64,000 nucleotides of DNA from Roseimicrobium sp. ORNL1 (GCF_011044495.1 NZ_CP049143.1:1054001-1118000), one strand, 5' to 3'; shown: positions 17,380-27,765, counted from the stretch's first letter. Made by a program: numbers and translations. Notes: generated by a model from the sequence alone, not told the origin.

Positions 17380-18221
17380 CCGAACGGCAGCAGGAACAAA
17401 TCGCCTTGCACGCGCTCGATGCACTCACGCCTGAAGAGGTGCGGCTGCTGGAGGGCGAGTGGCGCTATGATCCCCGCTTGCGTGAGGAGCATGCGGAACT
17501 CGCCGAGGCAGCCGCGGAAATCGTGCACCTGCTTCCGCCGGAGACACCGCCGGCGGAAGTGCGCGAGCAGCTTCTCGCGACCCTGAAACGCCAGCGCCGC
17601 GCGAAGGTCACTCCCATTTCCGTCGCCTGGAAAGTGGTGCGCAGCCCGTGGGTTGCCTGGGCCGCCGCTGCCGCGATTGCCGTGTCCGCAGCAGGCCTGT
17701 GGACCGCCAACCGTGAACTGAGCAACCGCGTCACCACCTTGGTGAAGAGTGAAGTCGCCGCACGAGGTGAGGTGGAGGATGCGAGGGCACAGCGGGAGAA
17801 ACTGCAGACCCAGGTGGCGGAGGCAGGAGACAAATATGCCAAGCTCTCTGCAGAGGCGGAGCAACTCCGCAAGGGCATCGCTGTGGCCAGCATGGAAGTC
17901 TCCATGCTGCGGGCCAGTGTGAAGCGCTATGAAGAGGGGGAGGTACTGGTGGTCTGGGATCAATCCAAGCAGGAAGGGATCATCAAGTTGGCTCATATGC
18001 CGACGGTCCAGCCGGGCAAGGACTACCAGCTCTGGGTCTTCTGCAAACAACAGCGCACTCCGGTGAACGCTGGCGTGGTGAGGGTGGATGAGAAGGGTGA
18101 AGCCTCTGTCATCTTCCACCCGGTCAAGCACATCGCGGAAGTGGCAAAATTCGCCGTCAGCCTGGAGAAGGAAGGTGGCGTGCCGGAGGTGGAGGGCCCC
18201 GTCATCCTCGCCAGCAAGTAG
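17376..18221 (+). CDS. RskA-type anti-sigma factor
   Basis: 281 residues. A cytoplasmic N-terminal sigma-binding part (residues 1-75, including LHALDALTPEEVRLLE) is followed by one membrane helix (about 90-108), a charged coiled-coil (about 113-175) and an extracytoplasmic RskA C-terminal domain (about 178-281, with KDYQLWVFCKQQ). Such proteins hold the cognate ECF factor inactive until cleaved. The 4-bp ATGA overlap with the sigma gene supports the pairing. The coiled-coil is longer than in mycobacterial RskA. Confidence 0.88.
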   Translation: MTERQQEQIALHALDALTPEEVRLLEGEWRYDPRLREEHAELAEAAAEIVHLLPPETPPAEVREQLLATLKRQRRAKVTPISVAWKVVRSPWVAWAAAAAIAVSAAGLWTANRELSNRVTTLVKSEVAARGEVEDARAQREKLQTQVAEAGDKYAKLSAEAEQLRKGIAVASMEVSMLRASVKRYEEGEVLVVWDQSKQEGIIKLAHMPTVQPGKDYQLWVFCKQQRTPVNAGVVRVDEKGEASVIFHPVKHIAEVAKFAVSLEKEGGVPEVEGPVILASK

Positions 18222-18263
18222 CATGGAGCCGGTGATGGAGGGCAAGTTGTTCCGTTGTTTCGC

Positions 18264-19418
18264 ATGGTAACCATCTGGGTCCGTCTTCGGCTGATGGTTG
18301 CCATCTTGTGTGCGCTCCTCGCGTTGCATGTGGTGGTGCTCATCGATACCCGGTTGAACTGGCAGTTCACCTTGTTGGCCACCGAGTATGGACATCGGAT
18401 CGCCATACCGGCTCTCGTGCTGGCCTGCACGGGCACGTTCCTCCGCGGGCGCGATGCGCACGCTGGCACAGCGCTATTGTTCGGATCCGCGCTGGTGTTG
18501 TTGATCCCGGTCTGGCAAATGGGAAACATCACGCGTCGATTGCCGGCGGAGATGCAGGCTGCCTTCGGTGAAAGGGCCACACGCGGGGTGCACCGGATGT
18601 CGCTCACTTCTCTTTGGCTGGGTCTGGGCAAGCCGGCGGTGAAGCGCATTGAGGAGTTTGTCTATGCAAAGCCTGAGAAGAATGACCCTCTGCGCATCCA
18701 TTTCTTTCGCGCGGAGCAGCGTGTGGCGGCTCCGTGCATCATTGTGATTCACGGTGGTGGATGGGAGAACGGTTCGGCCACGGAGTTTTCAAACTGGAGC
18801 GCGTCCTGGGCTTCCCAAGGATATGCCGTGGCGTGTGTAGAGTATCGACTGGCGCCGCGGCATCAGTGGCCAGCTCCCCGGGAGGACATGAGGCAGGCAC
18901 TCGCCTGGCTGAAAGCTCATGCGGATGAACTGGACATTGATGCGACGCGCTTTGTGCTTCTCGGTCGTAGTGCGGGTGGGCAGATTGCCAGCGCGAGTGC
19001 CGTCGATTTGCGTGATCCGGCGATCCGCGGTTGCATTGCCATCTATGCGCCGCACGACATGATGTTCGCACGTCGCTTCGCGTTCGAGTCGGATGTGCTC
19101 AATTCCCTGCGGCTCCTGCGCAACTATCTGGGAGGTGATCCTGAGGAAGCCGCGGAGAATTATCGTGGTGCTTCCGCGTTCTCGACAGCGGACAGTCATC
19201 TCTGTCCCACGCTGCTGCTGCACGGCACTCGAGATACGTTTGTGTGGAATATGCAGAGCAGGCGATTTGCCCAGCGGCTGGGCAAGTTGGGTGTGGCCCA
19301 TCAGTTGATCGAGCTGCCGTGGGCCGTGCACGGTTTCGACTGGCCCTATGATGGTCCTTCCGGGCAGATCACACGGGAAGCGATCGATGGATTTCTCCAC
19401 GCGGTGGCAGCGGATTGA
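18264..19418 (+). CDS. membrane-anchored alpha/beta hydrolase (HSL/carboxylesterase type)
   Basis: About 384 residues. Three or four hydrophobic segments occupy the first 95 residues, then an alpha/beta hydrolase domain with the oxyanion motif HGGGW (His163), the nucleophile elbow GRSAGG (Ser236), an acid residue near HGTRDTF and the catalytic His in AVHGFD. These define the hormone-sensitive-lipase-like group acting on small esters. It follows the anti-sigma gene after 42 bp and may be in its operon. ATG 18264 is used rather than the weaker TTG 9 bases upstream. Confidence 0.85.
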   Translation: MVTIWVRLRLMVAILCALLALHVVVLIDTRLNWQFTLLATEYGHRIAIPALVLACTGTFLRGRDAHAGTALLFGSALVLLIPVWQMGNITRRLPAEMQAAFGERATRGVHRMSLTSLWLGLGKPAVKRIEEFVYAKPEKNDPLRIHFFRAEQRVAAPCIIVIHGGGWENGSATEFSNWSASWASQGYAVACVEYRLAPRHQWPAPREDMRQALAWLKAHADELDIDATRFVLLGRSAGGQIASASAVDLRDPAIRGCIAIYAPHDMMFARRFAFESDVLNSLRLLRNYLGGDPEEAAENYRGASAFSTADSHLCPTLLLHGTRDTFVWNMQSRRFAQRLGKLGVAHQLIELPWAVHGFDWPYDGPSGQITREAIDGFLHAVAAD

Positions 19419-19472
19419 ATGCGTGGAAATGCGTGCGTGCCTTCGGTGGTTTCCATGTCATGATGTTGCGAC

Positions 19473-20882
19473 ATGGAACACCACGAGCAGTCGCCCCGGC
19501 GCGAACCCCACGAACGGTGGCTGGATGAGGAGGAGGATGACTTCCCTCAGCCGCCGCCGGCGATGCGGCGTGGTAGTTTCAATGAACGGCGCTCGAGTGT
19601 GGCCCAGCGTGGCACACAGATGATGACCTTCCTCCTTCTCGGGGTGCTTGTGGTCATGGTGCTCGCATACACCTATCTGAAGGACGAATCCCGTCCGTGG
19701 GAAGATGACTTGAAGCGTCCTGCCCTCACGGAAAAGGCGCCGGATCTCTCCGCGCCCACGCGCATGAAAGTCATGCTCGTGGCGGGTGCGAAGATCCGGC
19801 TCAGTGAACTGCCGAACACCCCTCCGTGGGAGTGGGATACGCCTTCACTCTCCCAGGCTCTGGATGAGTATGGTGTGGTGCTGGATAATTTCCGGGATCT
19901 CCTGGGAGAGACAAAAGAGGAATGGGCGCCGCGCAGCCTGCTCTGGATGATCGAGGACTTCGGTTCGGATCCCGCCTGGCATGCCGTCATTCGGCTGAAG
20001 CAGGCGGAATCAGCCTATCTCGCCCGGAGCGGCAGGGAGGAGGCAGGATTTTTGGCGGCCATCGAACTGGCCAAGCTGGCTCATTTGGTGGAGCAACTCG
20101 ATGCCTGGCCGTCCTTCATGGATCGTTCGCTGGATCTGCAACAGGCCAGTGCCCAATCCCTGGCCAGTTTGCTCCGGCGCACCCAACTTGATGCAGCCGC
20201 CTTGCGCCGCTTGCAGGACGAGGAGTACCGGCAGTGGACGCCCTCCGTTGCGGGACTGCGGGAGGCGATGGGCGGCTACTACGCCTTTGAGCGGAAGTTG
20301 CTTATCGGACCGGAAGACGGCGAACCGCCCCTGCCGGATGGTTACATGCCCATCCGTACGGACTGGCTGCTCTTCAAGCCGAATGCCACGTTGCATCTCT
20401 TTGCGGACAGCTTCCGGGAACTGAAGAGCGAATCCTCTGCCACCGTCATGGCGCGCCAGAATCAGATCGGTTTCAGAATGGGCCGCCGCGCACGTGGAGG
20501 CGCGATCATCCCGGACGGAAATGCCACGGGGGAAGAATATTTCGCCACCCGCATCCAGCCCTACTTCGCCCTCCCGGATCGCCACGGTCTGGCTCGCGCC
20601 CAGCATGCGGGAGTGATGACGCTGTTCGCCGTGCGTCGCTTCCTGCTTACGGAGGCACGTGTCCCCAAGGACGTCGACGAATTGACCGCTGCTTATTTGC
20701 CAGATGATGTGGTGGACCCATTCTCTGGCTCACGCCTGCGCATCAATCTCGCTTCAGGCGTTATCTACTCCGTGGGTACGGACATGCGCGATGACGGCGG
20801 GCGTGCCACGCCGCTGCCACTGGATGATCCCACGGAGCCCACGCTGGACATTGGGATCTCCGTGGCGAAACCGGCGTCTTAA
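19473..20882 (+). CDS. single-pass membrane protein of unknown function
   Basis: 469 residues. An acidic, Pro-rich cytoplasmic N terminus (1-48), one membrane helix (about 50-67), then a large helical extracytoplasmic part. Near the C terminus, PKDVDELTAAYLPDDVVDPFSG resembles the region before the last strand of pseudopilin-like and secreted proteins common in PVC bacteria, but I do not recognise the family as a whole. No catalytic motif is visible. It ends 13 bp before a convergent gene. Confidence 0.75.
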   Translation: MEHHEQSPRREPHERWLDEEEDDFPQPPPAMRRGSFNERRSSVAQRGTQMMTFLLLGVLVVMVLAYTYLKDESRPWEDDLKRPALTEKAPDLSAPTRMKVMLVAGAKIRLSELPNTPPWEWDTPSLSQALDEYGVVLDNFRDLLGETKEEWAPRSLLWMIEDFGSDPAWHAVIRLKQAESAYLARSGREEAGFLAAIELAKLAHLVEQLDAWPSFMDRSLDLQQASAQSLASLLRRTQLDAAALRRLQDEEYRQWTPSVAGLREAMGGYYAFERKLLIGPEDGEPPLPDGYMPIRTDWLLFKPNATLHLFADSFRELKSESSATVMARQNQIGFRMGRRARGGAIIPDGNATGEEYFATRIQPYFALPDRHGLARAQHAGVMTLFAVRRFLLTEARVPKDVDELTAAYLPDDVVDPFSGSRLRINLASGVIYSVGTDMRDDGGRATPLPLDDPTEPTLDIGISVAKPAS

Positions 20883-20895
20883 TGAGGCGAGCGTC

Positions 20896-21270
20896 TCAGG
20901 AGTCGGTCTGCGAGTGCAAGGCGATGCGGTTGCCTTCGCTGTCGAGCACGATGGCACGGTAGCCCCATGGCCCAATCTGCTCCACATCGGAGCGCACCAC
21001 TCCGCCGTTGGTCTTGGCCGCTTCCACTGCGGCACGCAACCTGCCGTTCACGTTGAAGTATTGCATCGTACCTTGATCGGTGGGCTTGGTTTCATCGGAG
21101 ACATAGAGACAGCCTCCGAACACTTCTTCTTCGCCGGGAAGCAGTCCCATCACGAAGCCGGGGCCCATCTCCTGCTTGAGAACTTCTTCGCCGAGCACGG
21201 CGGTGTAAAATGCGATTGCCCGATCAAGGTCGAGCACGGGAACATCGAACCAGACAACGAGTCTTTTCAT
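20896..21270 (-). CDS. VOC (glyoxalase/bleomycin resistance) superfamily protein
   Basis: About 124 residues, the normal size of a single VOC protein. It shows the paired beta-alpha-beta-beta-beta modules: VVWFDVPVLDLDRAIAFYTAVLG and, near the end, IVLDSEGNRIALHS, with a Glu-rich middle. Start Met 21270 (MKRLVVWFDV) matches the family N terminus; longer in-frame starts add unrelated residues. The substrate is unknown; members range from glyoxalases to antibiotic-binding proteins. Confidence 0.85.
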   Translation of the reverse strand: MKRLVVWFDVPVLDLDRAIAFYTAVLGEEVLKQEMGPGFVMGLLPGEEEVFGGCLYVSDETKPTDQGTMQYFNVNGRLRAAVEAAKTNGGVVRSDVEQIGPWGYRAIVLDSEGNRIALHSQTDS

Positions 21271-21392
21271 GAGGCTGCGATTGTGCCGGTACGGACTTTG
21301 CCTGGCAACCGTCATCTTTGACACCTAGTGCGCGTTTACAGCCCGAACTTGGGGCTTGCCCTTCCTTGCGGTTTGGCGGCAGACTCGAAGAC

Positions 21393-22238
21393 ATGCGTAT
21401 CGCCCATTGCCAGTATGAATCGTGGGTAGGTGACTTCGAGCACAACCTCAAGCACGTGGAGGAGGGCTTGGCGCGCGCGGATCGGGAACAGGCGGAGGTC
21501 GTGTCCTTTCCCGAGTGTTTCCTTTCCGGCTATCCCGATACAGAGGACGAGGCGCGCCGCGGCGCCTTCTCCATGGACTCACCGCAAATGGCCAGGGTGT
21601 TGGATCTCACAAGCCGCTTCGACCCCACGCTGATCGTCGGCTTCAATGAACTGCGCGGTGCGGATCTCTACAACTCGGTGGTCGTGGCCCATCGTGGACA
21701 CGTGCTGGGTGTGTACAGCAAATGCGCTGCCTACCAGAAGTTTCACAAGCAGGGGCGCGAGTTCCCAGTGTTCGAGCGGAATGGGGTGAAGTTCGGCGTC
21801 ATCATCTGTGCGGACGGTGGCTATATCGAGCCCGTGCGCATTCTCGCTGCCAAGGGGGCACGCATCATCTTTGCGCCGCATTTCAACTACATCCGCGACA
21901 CCGGGCTCCTCAGTCACTTCATGAAGGTGCGGGCGGATCACACGGCTCGCGCCATCGAAAACAGCGTGTACCTTGTGCGCGGAAACAATGTCGTACTGGA
22001 CACTGCGAAGAGCGGTATCACCCGCAGTTCCGGCGTGGGCTATGGCGACAGCTATGTGATTGATCCCGGCGGAGAGATCCTGGTGCGCAGCAAGCGCCAC
22101 GTGGAGGACTTCATTTGCATCGACCTGGATACCAGCAAAGGACCCGATCAGGCCTTTGGCATGAGCAAGTCGGCGTGGAGCTTTCGCGAGTTCGGTGGCA
22201 TCCTTGAAGAGGCGCTGAAGCATGCGAAACCGGCTTGA
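21393..22238 (+). CDS. carbon-nitrogen hydrolase (nitrilase superfamily)
   Basis: About 281 residues. The catalytic triad is visible: Glu41 in FPECFLSGYP, a Lys in the KFHKQG region and Cys139 in IICADGGYIEP. The overall length fits amidase or N-carbamoyl-amine hydrolase members. Gly after the Cys-Ala-Asp motif suggests an amidohydrolase rather than a true nitrilase, but the substrate cannot be set from sequence. It stands alone, divergent from the VOC gene across about 120 bp. Confidence 0.85.
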   Translation: MRIAHCQYESWVGDFEHNLKHVEEGLARADREQAEVVSFPECFLSGYPDTEDEARRGAFSMDSPQMARVLDLTSRFDPTLIVGFNELRGADLYNSVVVAHRGHVLGVYSKCAAYQKFHKQGREFPVFERNGVKFGVIICADGGYIEPVRILAAKGARIIFAPHFNYIRDTGLLSHFMKVRADHTARAIENSVYLVRGNNVVLDTAKSGITRSSGVGYGDSYVIDPGGEILVRSKRHVEDFICIDLDTSKGPDQAFGMSKSAWSFREFGGILEEALKHAKPA

Positions 22239-22343
22239 GTTGCAACGACAGGGCCGAGTGAATGTCCGATTTCACACAAAGATTGTCCGCTAGAGCCCCG
22301 GCGTCTTCTCGTAGCCTCACCCACGCTCCAACGCATTTCCGCC

Positions 22344-25300
22344 ATGCACTCCTCACGTCTCACCCTGCCGCTCTTGCTCGCGGCTCTGGCCGGTTTTACC
22401 CCGCTTCAGCAGGCTGCTGCTGAAACCCTCATCCGCTGGGACAAGCGGGTGCTGGAAACCCGATTCTTCAGCGAAGGCGCGGCCTTCGGTGACCTGAACA
22501 ACGACGGCAAAAACGACATCGTCTACGGGCCCTACTACTGGCTCGGTCCTGAGTTCAAGGAGCCGGTGTCCTTCTACAAGCAGGATGCCTTCAACATCAA
22601 CGGCTACTCCAACAACTTCTTCTCCTATGTCCATGACGTGGACGGAGATGGATTCAAGGATGTGCTCGTGCTGGGCTTCCCCGGCAAGGAAGGCCGCTGG
22701 TACCGCAACCCGGGCAAGACTCCCGCTGCGGAGTGGGCCGTGTATCAGGTGGCAGATATCGTGGATAACGAATCTCCCGAGTTCACGGACATCACTGGCG
22801 ACGGCAAGCCGGAGATCGTGTGTTCGCGCGAGGGACGCTTCGGCTACTACTCCCCGGACGGTGGAGATGTGACGAAGGCCTGGCAGTGGCACCCGCTTAC
22901 GGAAGATGTGAAGGTGGGCAAGTTCACCCACGGCATGGGGATTGGTGATGTGAATGGCGATGGCCGTCTGGATTTCCTGGAGGCAAAGCGCTGGTGGGAA
23001 GCTCCTGCTTCGGGTGATGCCTGGAAGCAGCACACCTTCAATCTCACCGGTGGTGGTGGTGCGCAGATGTTTGCCTATGATTTCAATGGCGATGGTCGCA
23101 ACGACATCATCACCTCACTGAATGCGCACCAGTACGGTGTGGCCTTGTTTGAGAACAAGGGCGGGCAGGATGGCGCCGCTTGGGAAAAGCAGCTCATCGT
23201 GGGCTCCCAGCCCTGGGAGAATGCATACGGCATCCGTTTCAGTCAACCGCATGCCCTGGCGCTGCAGGATGTGGATGGAGATGGCATCAAGGATCTCATC
23301 ACCGGCAAGCGCTACTGGGCGCACAACGGCCACGACCCCAATGAGCGCGATCCTCGTGTGCTCTACTGGTTCCAGACGAAACGCGGCAAGGATGGCAAGG
23401 TCGACTTCATCCCGCACATGATCGATGGCGACACCGGCGTGGGTACGCAACTCACCACGGGTGACATTGATGGTGATGGCCTCCTTGATGTGGTAGTCGG
23501 CAACAAGTACGGCTGCCGTGTGCTTCTGCAGCGTCGTGAGCAGGTGAGTCCGGAGCGATTTGCGCAGTTCCAGCCCAAGAAGTTCTACGGTCCTGATTCC
23601 ACGCCTTCCTCGAAGTACGCAGGCGGCCAGAGTCCTCAGGATGCCATCAAGGGGATGACGCTGCCCGCAGGTTTCAAGGCGGAACTCGTGACCGCCGAGC
23701 CGGACCTCGTGCAGCCCATCGCCATGTGCTGGGATGAACGTGGACGCCTCTGGGTGGTGGAAGGGAACACCTATCCGCAGCGTGCCCCGGAGGGAGAGGG
23801 CAAGGACCGCATCCTCATCTTCGCGGATGAAGATGGGAATGGCAGCTTCGAGACGCGCAAGGTATTCGCGGATAACCTCAATCTCGTCTCCGGTATTGAA
23901 GTTGGCTTTGGCGGTGTGTGGATTGGTTCCGCGCCGAATTTCCTTTTCATCCCGGACAAGGACCGCGACGACAAGCCGGATGGCCCTGCGCAGGTGCTGT
24001 TGGATGGCTGGGGATACCAGGACACGCACGAGACACTCAACAGCTTCATCTGGGGACCGGATGGCTGGCTGTACGGCTGCCAGGGTGTCTTCACCCATTC
24101 ACGCGTCGGCAAGCCAGGCACGCCGGATGAGCAGCGCGTGCCGCTGAACTGCTGCGTGTGGCGCTACCATCCAGTGAAGCACGAGTTCGAAGTCTTCGCC
24201 CATGGCACCAGCAATCCATGGGGACTGGACTTCAATGACCAGGGCGAGTTCTTCGTGACCGCCTGTGTAATCCAGCACCTGTATCACATCGTGCCCGGTG
24301 GGCGCTATCACCGCCAGGCAGGCCAGCATTTCAATCCGTACACGTATGAAGATATCAGCACGGCGGCGGACCATGTGCACTACGCGGGTACCGTGGGTGA
24401 GAATGCCCACTGGGGACCGCGCGCCGGTCAGGTGAATCTCCCCGTCAGTAACGACACGGATCACGCCGGCGGAGGTCATGCGCACTGCGGACTCTCGATT
24501 TACAACGGCGACAACTTCCCGGCGGAATACCGTGGCGAGTTGCTCTTCAGCAATCTTCATGGCCATCGCCTGGTGCAGGATCATGCGGACCCCATTGCCA
24601 GTTCCTATGTGGGCCAGCATCGTGGCGACTTCCTTCGCAGCAATGATCACTCCTTCATCTCGGTGACGCAGAAGGTCGGGCCGGATGGCGCCTTGTACAT
24701 CAGCGACTGGGCGGACAAGCAGACCTGCCACCACCGCGATGTGAAGGCATGGGATCGCAGCAACGGGCGCATCTATCGCATCGTGTACGACACGCATAAA
24801 CCTTGGAAGGGTGATCTCTCCAAGCTGGGCGATGCCGACCTGGCGAAGATGGCGGTGGAGAGCACGAACGGATGGTTCGAGCGCATGGCGCGTCGCATCC
24901 TCATGGAGCGCGCCGCCTCGGGTAAACTGGAGAAAGGTGCTGCAGGTAATCCTGTGGCGTCGACACAACTCATGGAGTGGTATGTGAAGAACTCGCCTCC
25001 CGCCAGGGAGAGCGCGCCCAATGGCCGATTGAAGTCGCAGTGGGCTTTGGAGATGATTGGCGCCAACCAGCCAGACGTGGTGGGGGCTCCGCCCTCGGAC
25101 ACGGATGAGAGCCTCAACGTCTTTGCCATTCGCACCCTTCCGGGCAAGAGCTTGAATGCGGAATCCATTGGCCACCTCAATACCGCTGCGAAGGCTTCGA
25201 AATCTCCCGTGGTGCGTCGCGAACTCGCTTCGCTACTCCAGCGCCTCCCGATCGCACAGCGTGAGGGCATCGCGAAAGCGCTCATCGTGCGCAAGGAGGA

Positions 25301-27029
25301 TGCAACGGATCCCATGATCCCGCTGCTCATCTGGTATGGCATCGAGCCGCTCGTGGGTGAAGACCCTGCGAAGGGCATCGCGCTCGCCACTGTCAGTCAG
25401 ATGGACATGGTCACCGGCTTCATCTACCGCCGCTTGTCCGGGGAGCCTGCGGGACGTGAGGCGCTTCTGTCTGCCATTGCCGGTATGAAGGATCCCGCTC
25501 AGCAGAAGAAGACACTGGCCATGCTGGTGGATGCTGCACGCACGGCGGGCAAGCTTTCCCTGCCGCAAAACTGGTCTGCTACTTCGGCTTCTCTGCGTGC
25601 GGTGGATGCTGACGCGGTGAATGAGCTGTCCGCACTCTTCGGCGATGCAGCCGCCATCACGGCATTCCGCGAAGAGCTGGCGAATGCATCCGCTCCACCG
25701 CAAAAGCGCGAGGCAGCATTGCGCATTCTTCTGCAGGTGCGTGACGTTGCCTCCGCAAAGCAAAGCCAGCAGATCATCGATGGTGCGGCATCGCCTCTTC
25801 GTCGCAAGGCAATTCAAGCACTCGCGGGTCTTCCTGACGAAGGCAATGCTCCAGCGCTCGTGAAGGCCTATGCCTCCCTCTCCAACGAAGAGAAGAGTGA
25901 TGCCATTTCCGTGCTCGCATCCACGAAGGAAGGTGCGGTTGCGTTGCTGAAGGCGGTGGAGAGCAAGACGGTGCCCAGGGATGCGCTCACGCCCTTCCTC
26001 ATCCGCCAGCTCGAAACGCTCAAGGATAAGAACGTGGATGCGCTTGTCGCCCAGGTATGGGGCACCGTGAATCAAGCGAAGGCGGAGCTGCCGCAACGCG
26101 TGGCGAAGTTCAAGGCGATGCTTTCCGCAGACAAGCTCAAGGGCGCTGACCTCGTGAATGGCAAGCTCGTTTTCACCAGCACCTGCGGCACCTGCCACAG
26201 GCTTCTAGGTGAAGGCGCCAATGTTGGCCCTGACCTCACCGGATCGAATCGCGGTAGCATTGATTACCTTCTTGAGAACGTGCTCGATCCCAATGCCATC
26301 ATTGGGAAGGCCTACCAACTCAATCTTTTCTCCATGAAGGATGGCCGCGTGCTGAGCGGCATTGTGAAGGAGGAGACGGATGGCGCCTATCGCATGGTCA
26401 TGCCGGGCGGGGTGGAGTTCACTCTCACCAAAGCCGAGGTGGCCAAGCGTGAAGTGTCGAAGTTCAGCACCATGCCCGAGGGACAGTTCGAAGCGCTTCC
26501 GCCCGAGATGGTCATCAACCTCGTCGCTTACCTTCAGAATAACGTCTCCAAGCCCGCAACGCCTGTGGCCGCTGGTGGCAGTGCCCGCAGCGTGGAGGGC
26601 GCCATCGAAGGTGAATCACTCAAGGTGCTCAGCAAGACCGGCGGCACTGCCCGTCCGCAGCCCATGGGTGGATTTGGCCCCAACTGGAGCGGTGGCCAGC
26701 ATCTGTGGTGGACCGGCGCCAAGGCGGGCGACACCCTGACTCTCTCCCTTCCTGTGGAGAAGGCGGGCAAGTACGCTCTCAAGATTGCCCTCACCAAGGC
26801 GCGAGACTACGGCATGATCGAAGCCTCGCTGGACGAAACTCCCATCACCGCCGCGAAGCTGGATCTCTACAACACGCCAAACGTGGTCCACACCGGCGAG
26901 CTCGACTGGGGCAGCTACGATCTGCCGGCCGGCGAAAACAAACTCACCATCAAAATCACCGGCGCCAATGCCGCAGCCATCCAGAAGTTCATGGTGGGCA
27001 TTGACTACATCAAGCTTCAAAAGCTTTAG
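22344..27029 (+). CDS. giant secreted PVC-type haem-binding CxxCH protein
   Basis: 1561 residues with a signal peptide (cleavage near QQAAA). Order: FG-GAP/VCBS-like calcium-binding repeats (about 30-380, with DLNNDGKND and DVDGDGFKD), a PVC-type membrane-bound dehydrogenase-like propeller (about 425-830), a helical repeat region (840-1240), a cytochrome c module with CGTCH (Cys1281) and distal NVGPDLTG, and a C-terminal carbohydrate-binding-like beta domain (about 1420-1561). This architecture is characteristic of Planctomycetes and Verrucomicrobia, where such proteins are thought to oxidise polysaccharide-derived substrates outside the cell. It is the strongest taxonomic marker in the window. 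Confidence 0.9.
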   Translation: MHSSRLTLPLLLAALAGFTPLQQAAAETLIRWDKRVLETRFFSEGAAFGDLNNDGKNDIVYGPYYWLGPEFKEPVSFYKQDAFNINGYSNNFFSYVHDVDGDGFKDVLVLGFPGKEGRWYRNPGKTPAAEWAVYQVADIVDNESPEFTDITGDGKPEIVCSREGRFGYYSPDGGDVTKAWQWHPLTEDVKVGKFTHGMGIGDVNGDGRLDFLEAKRWWEAPASGDAWKQHTFNLTGGGGAQMFAYDFNGDGRNDIITSLNAHQYGVALFENKGGQDGAAWEKQLIVGSQPWENAYGIRFSQPHALALQDVDGDGIKDLITGKRYWAHNGHDPNERDPRVLYWFQTKRGKDGKVDFIPHMIDGDTGVGTQLTTGDIDGDGLLDVVVGNKYGCRVLLQRREQVSPERFAQFQPKKFYGPDSTPSSKYAGGQSPQDAIKGMTLPAGFKAELVTAEPDLVQPIAMCWDERGRLWVVEGNTYPQRAPEGEGKDRILIFADEDGNGSFETRKVFADNLNLVSGIEVGFGGVWIGSAPNFLFIPDKDRDDKPDGPAQVLLDGWGYQDTHETLNSFIWGPDGWLYGCQGVFTHSRVGKPGTPDEQRVPLNCCVWRYHPVKHEFEVFAHGTSNPWGLDFNDQGEFFVTACVIQHLYHIVPGGRYHRQAGQHFNPYTYEDISTAADHVHYAGTVGENAHWGPRAGQVNLPVSNDTDHAGGGHAHCGLSIYNGDNFPAEYRGELLFSNLHGHRLVQDHADPIASSYVGQHRGDFLRSNDHSFISVTQKVGPDGALYISDWADKQTCHHRDVKAWDRSNGRIYRIVYDTHKPWKGDLSKLGDADLAKMAVESTNGWFERMARRILMERAASGKLEKGAAGNPVASTQLMEWYVKNSPPARESAPNGRLKSQWALEMIGANQPDVVGAPPSDTDESLNVFAIRTLPGKSLNAESIGHLNTAAKASKSPVVRRELASLLQRLPIAQREGIAKALIVRKEDATDPMIPLLIWYGIEPLVGEDPAKGIALATVSQMDMVTGFIYRRLSGEPAGREALLSAIAGMKDPAQQKKTLAMLVDAARTAGKLSLPQNWSATSASLRAVDADAVNELSALFGDAAAITAFREELANASAPPQKREAALRILLQVRDVASAKQSQQIIDGAASPLRRKAIQALAGLPDEGNAPALVKAYASLSNEEKSDAISVLASTKEGAVALLKAVESKTVPRDALTPFLIRQLETLKDKNVDALVAQVWGTVNQAKAELPQRVAKFKAMLSADKLKGADLVNGKLVFTSTCGTCHRLLGEGANVGPDLTGSNRGSIDYLLENVLDPNAIIGKAYQLNLFSMKDGRVLSGIVKEETDGAYRMVMPGGVEFTLTKAEVAKREVSKFSTMPEGQFEALPPEMVINLVAYLQNNVSKPATPVAAGGSARSVEGAIEGESLKVLSKTGGTARPQPMGGFGPNWSGGQHLWWTGAKAGDTLTLSLPVEKAGKYALKIALTKARDYGMIEASLDETPITAAKLDLYNTPNVVHTGELDWGSYDLPAGENKLTIKITGANAAAIQKFMVGIDYIKLQKL

Positions 27030-27115
27030 GAAACGCGGCCTCGCGCATCTTCCTTGGATGGACAAAATCCCTGGCTTGTCTTAGAGTCAAGGCAAGCCGG
27101 ACTTTGTTCGAATGC

Positions 27116-27700
27116 ATGATGGAAGATCCTTTTGAACTTTTTGAGTCCATCAAAGGAGGTGTTTCCAAATTCTTCCTGGGCGATGCTCTCATGGGGTTGC
27201 GCCCCGTTTATCGTGATTCGGGTGGTAATCTTGAAATCCATCTGGGCTTGTATCGAAGGAAGCACGAGGAGGAGATCGTCCAGATTAAATTTGTGCCCGT
27301 CGAGGGAGTGTTCCGCTTCTCCTCTGGAGGTGTGACCGTTCGAGTGAGTAGTTTCCAGGAATTCGCCGAGTTCTTGGAAAACTCATTCAAGACTGCAACT
27401 TCCGAATTGTACGACCAGCAGGAGATTCCATTCGGCAGGAGGTTCGGGCTTATTCTTGGGGAGGGCGCACTATCCTCCATGTTCGTTGCTGAATACCATG
27501 AGCGAGAGGGGCGCCACACCCCGTTCGGCCCAATGACGAGCGTACCGTTTCGTCTTCACGCATTCACCAATCGAAAAGAAAAGGTTCGCATCCTCCTGGG
27601 TGACTCGGAGTGGGATGTGGTCTTCGATGCCGAAGCGCTTGTGGTACTGGCAAGCAACATCCGCGAATACATGGCCAGCTCCCGCCAGACTCCTGCCTGA
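27116..27700 (+). CDS. hypothetical soluble protein
   Basis: About 194 residues. No signal peptide or membrane helix; mixed alpha/beta composition with repeated Phe-rich strands. I do not recognise it. Base composition is somewhat lower in G+C than the neighbouring genes, with codons such as ATT and TTT used more often, which could reflect recent acquisition or low expression. It lies 86 bp after the haem protein and 65 bp before an ECF sigma gene. Confidence 0.65.
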   Translation: MMEDPFELFESIKGGVSKFFLGDALMGLRPVYRDSGGNLEIHLGLYRRKHEEEIVQIKFVPVEGVFRFSSGGVTVRVSSFQEFAEFLENSFKTATSELYDQQEIPFGRRFGLILGEGALSSMFVAEYHEREGRHTPFGPMTSVPFRLHAFTNRKEKVRILLGDSEWDVVFDAEALVVLASNIREYMASSRQTPA

Positions 27701-27765
27701 GCTGAGCGAGGAAAAAACAGTGGATTGCACACAAGCGCTCCGCCCTGTGTCGTTGTCATAGATGC

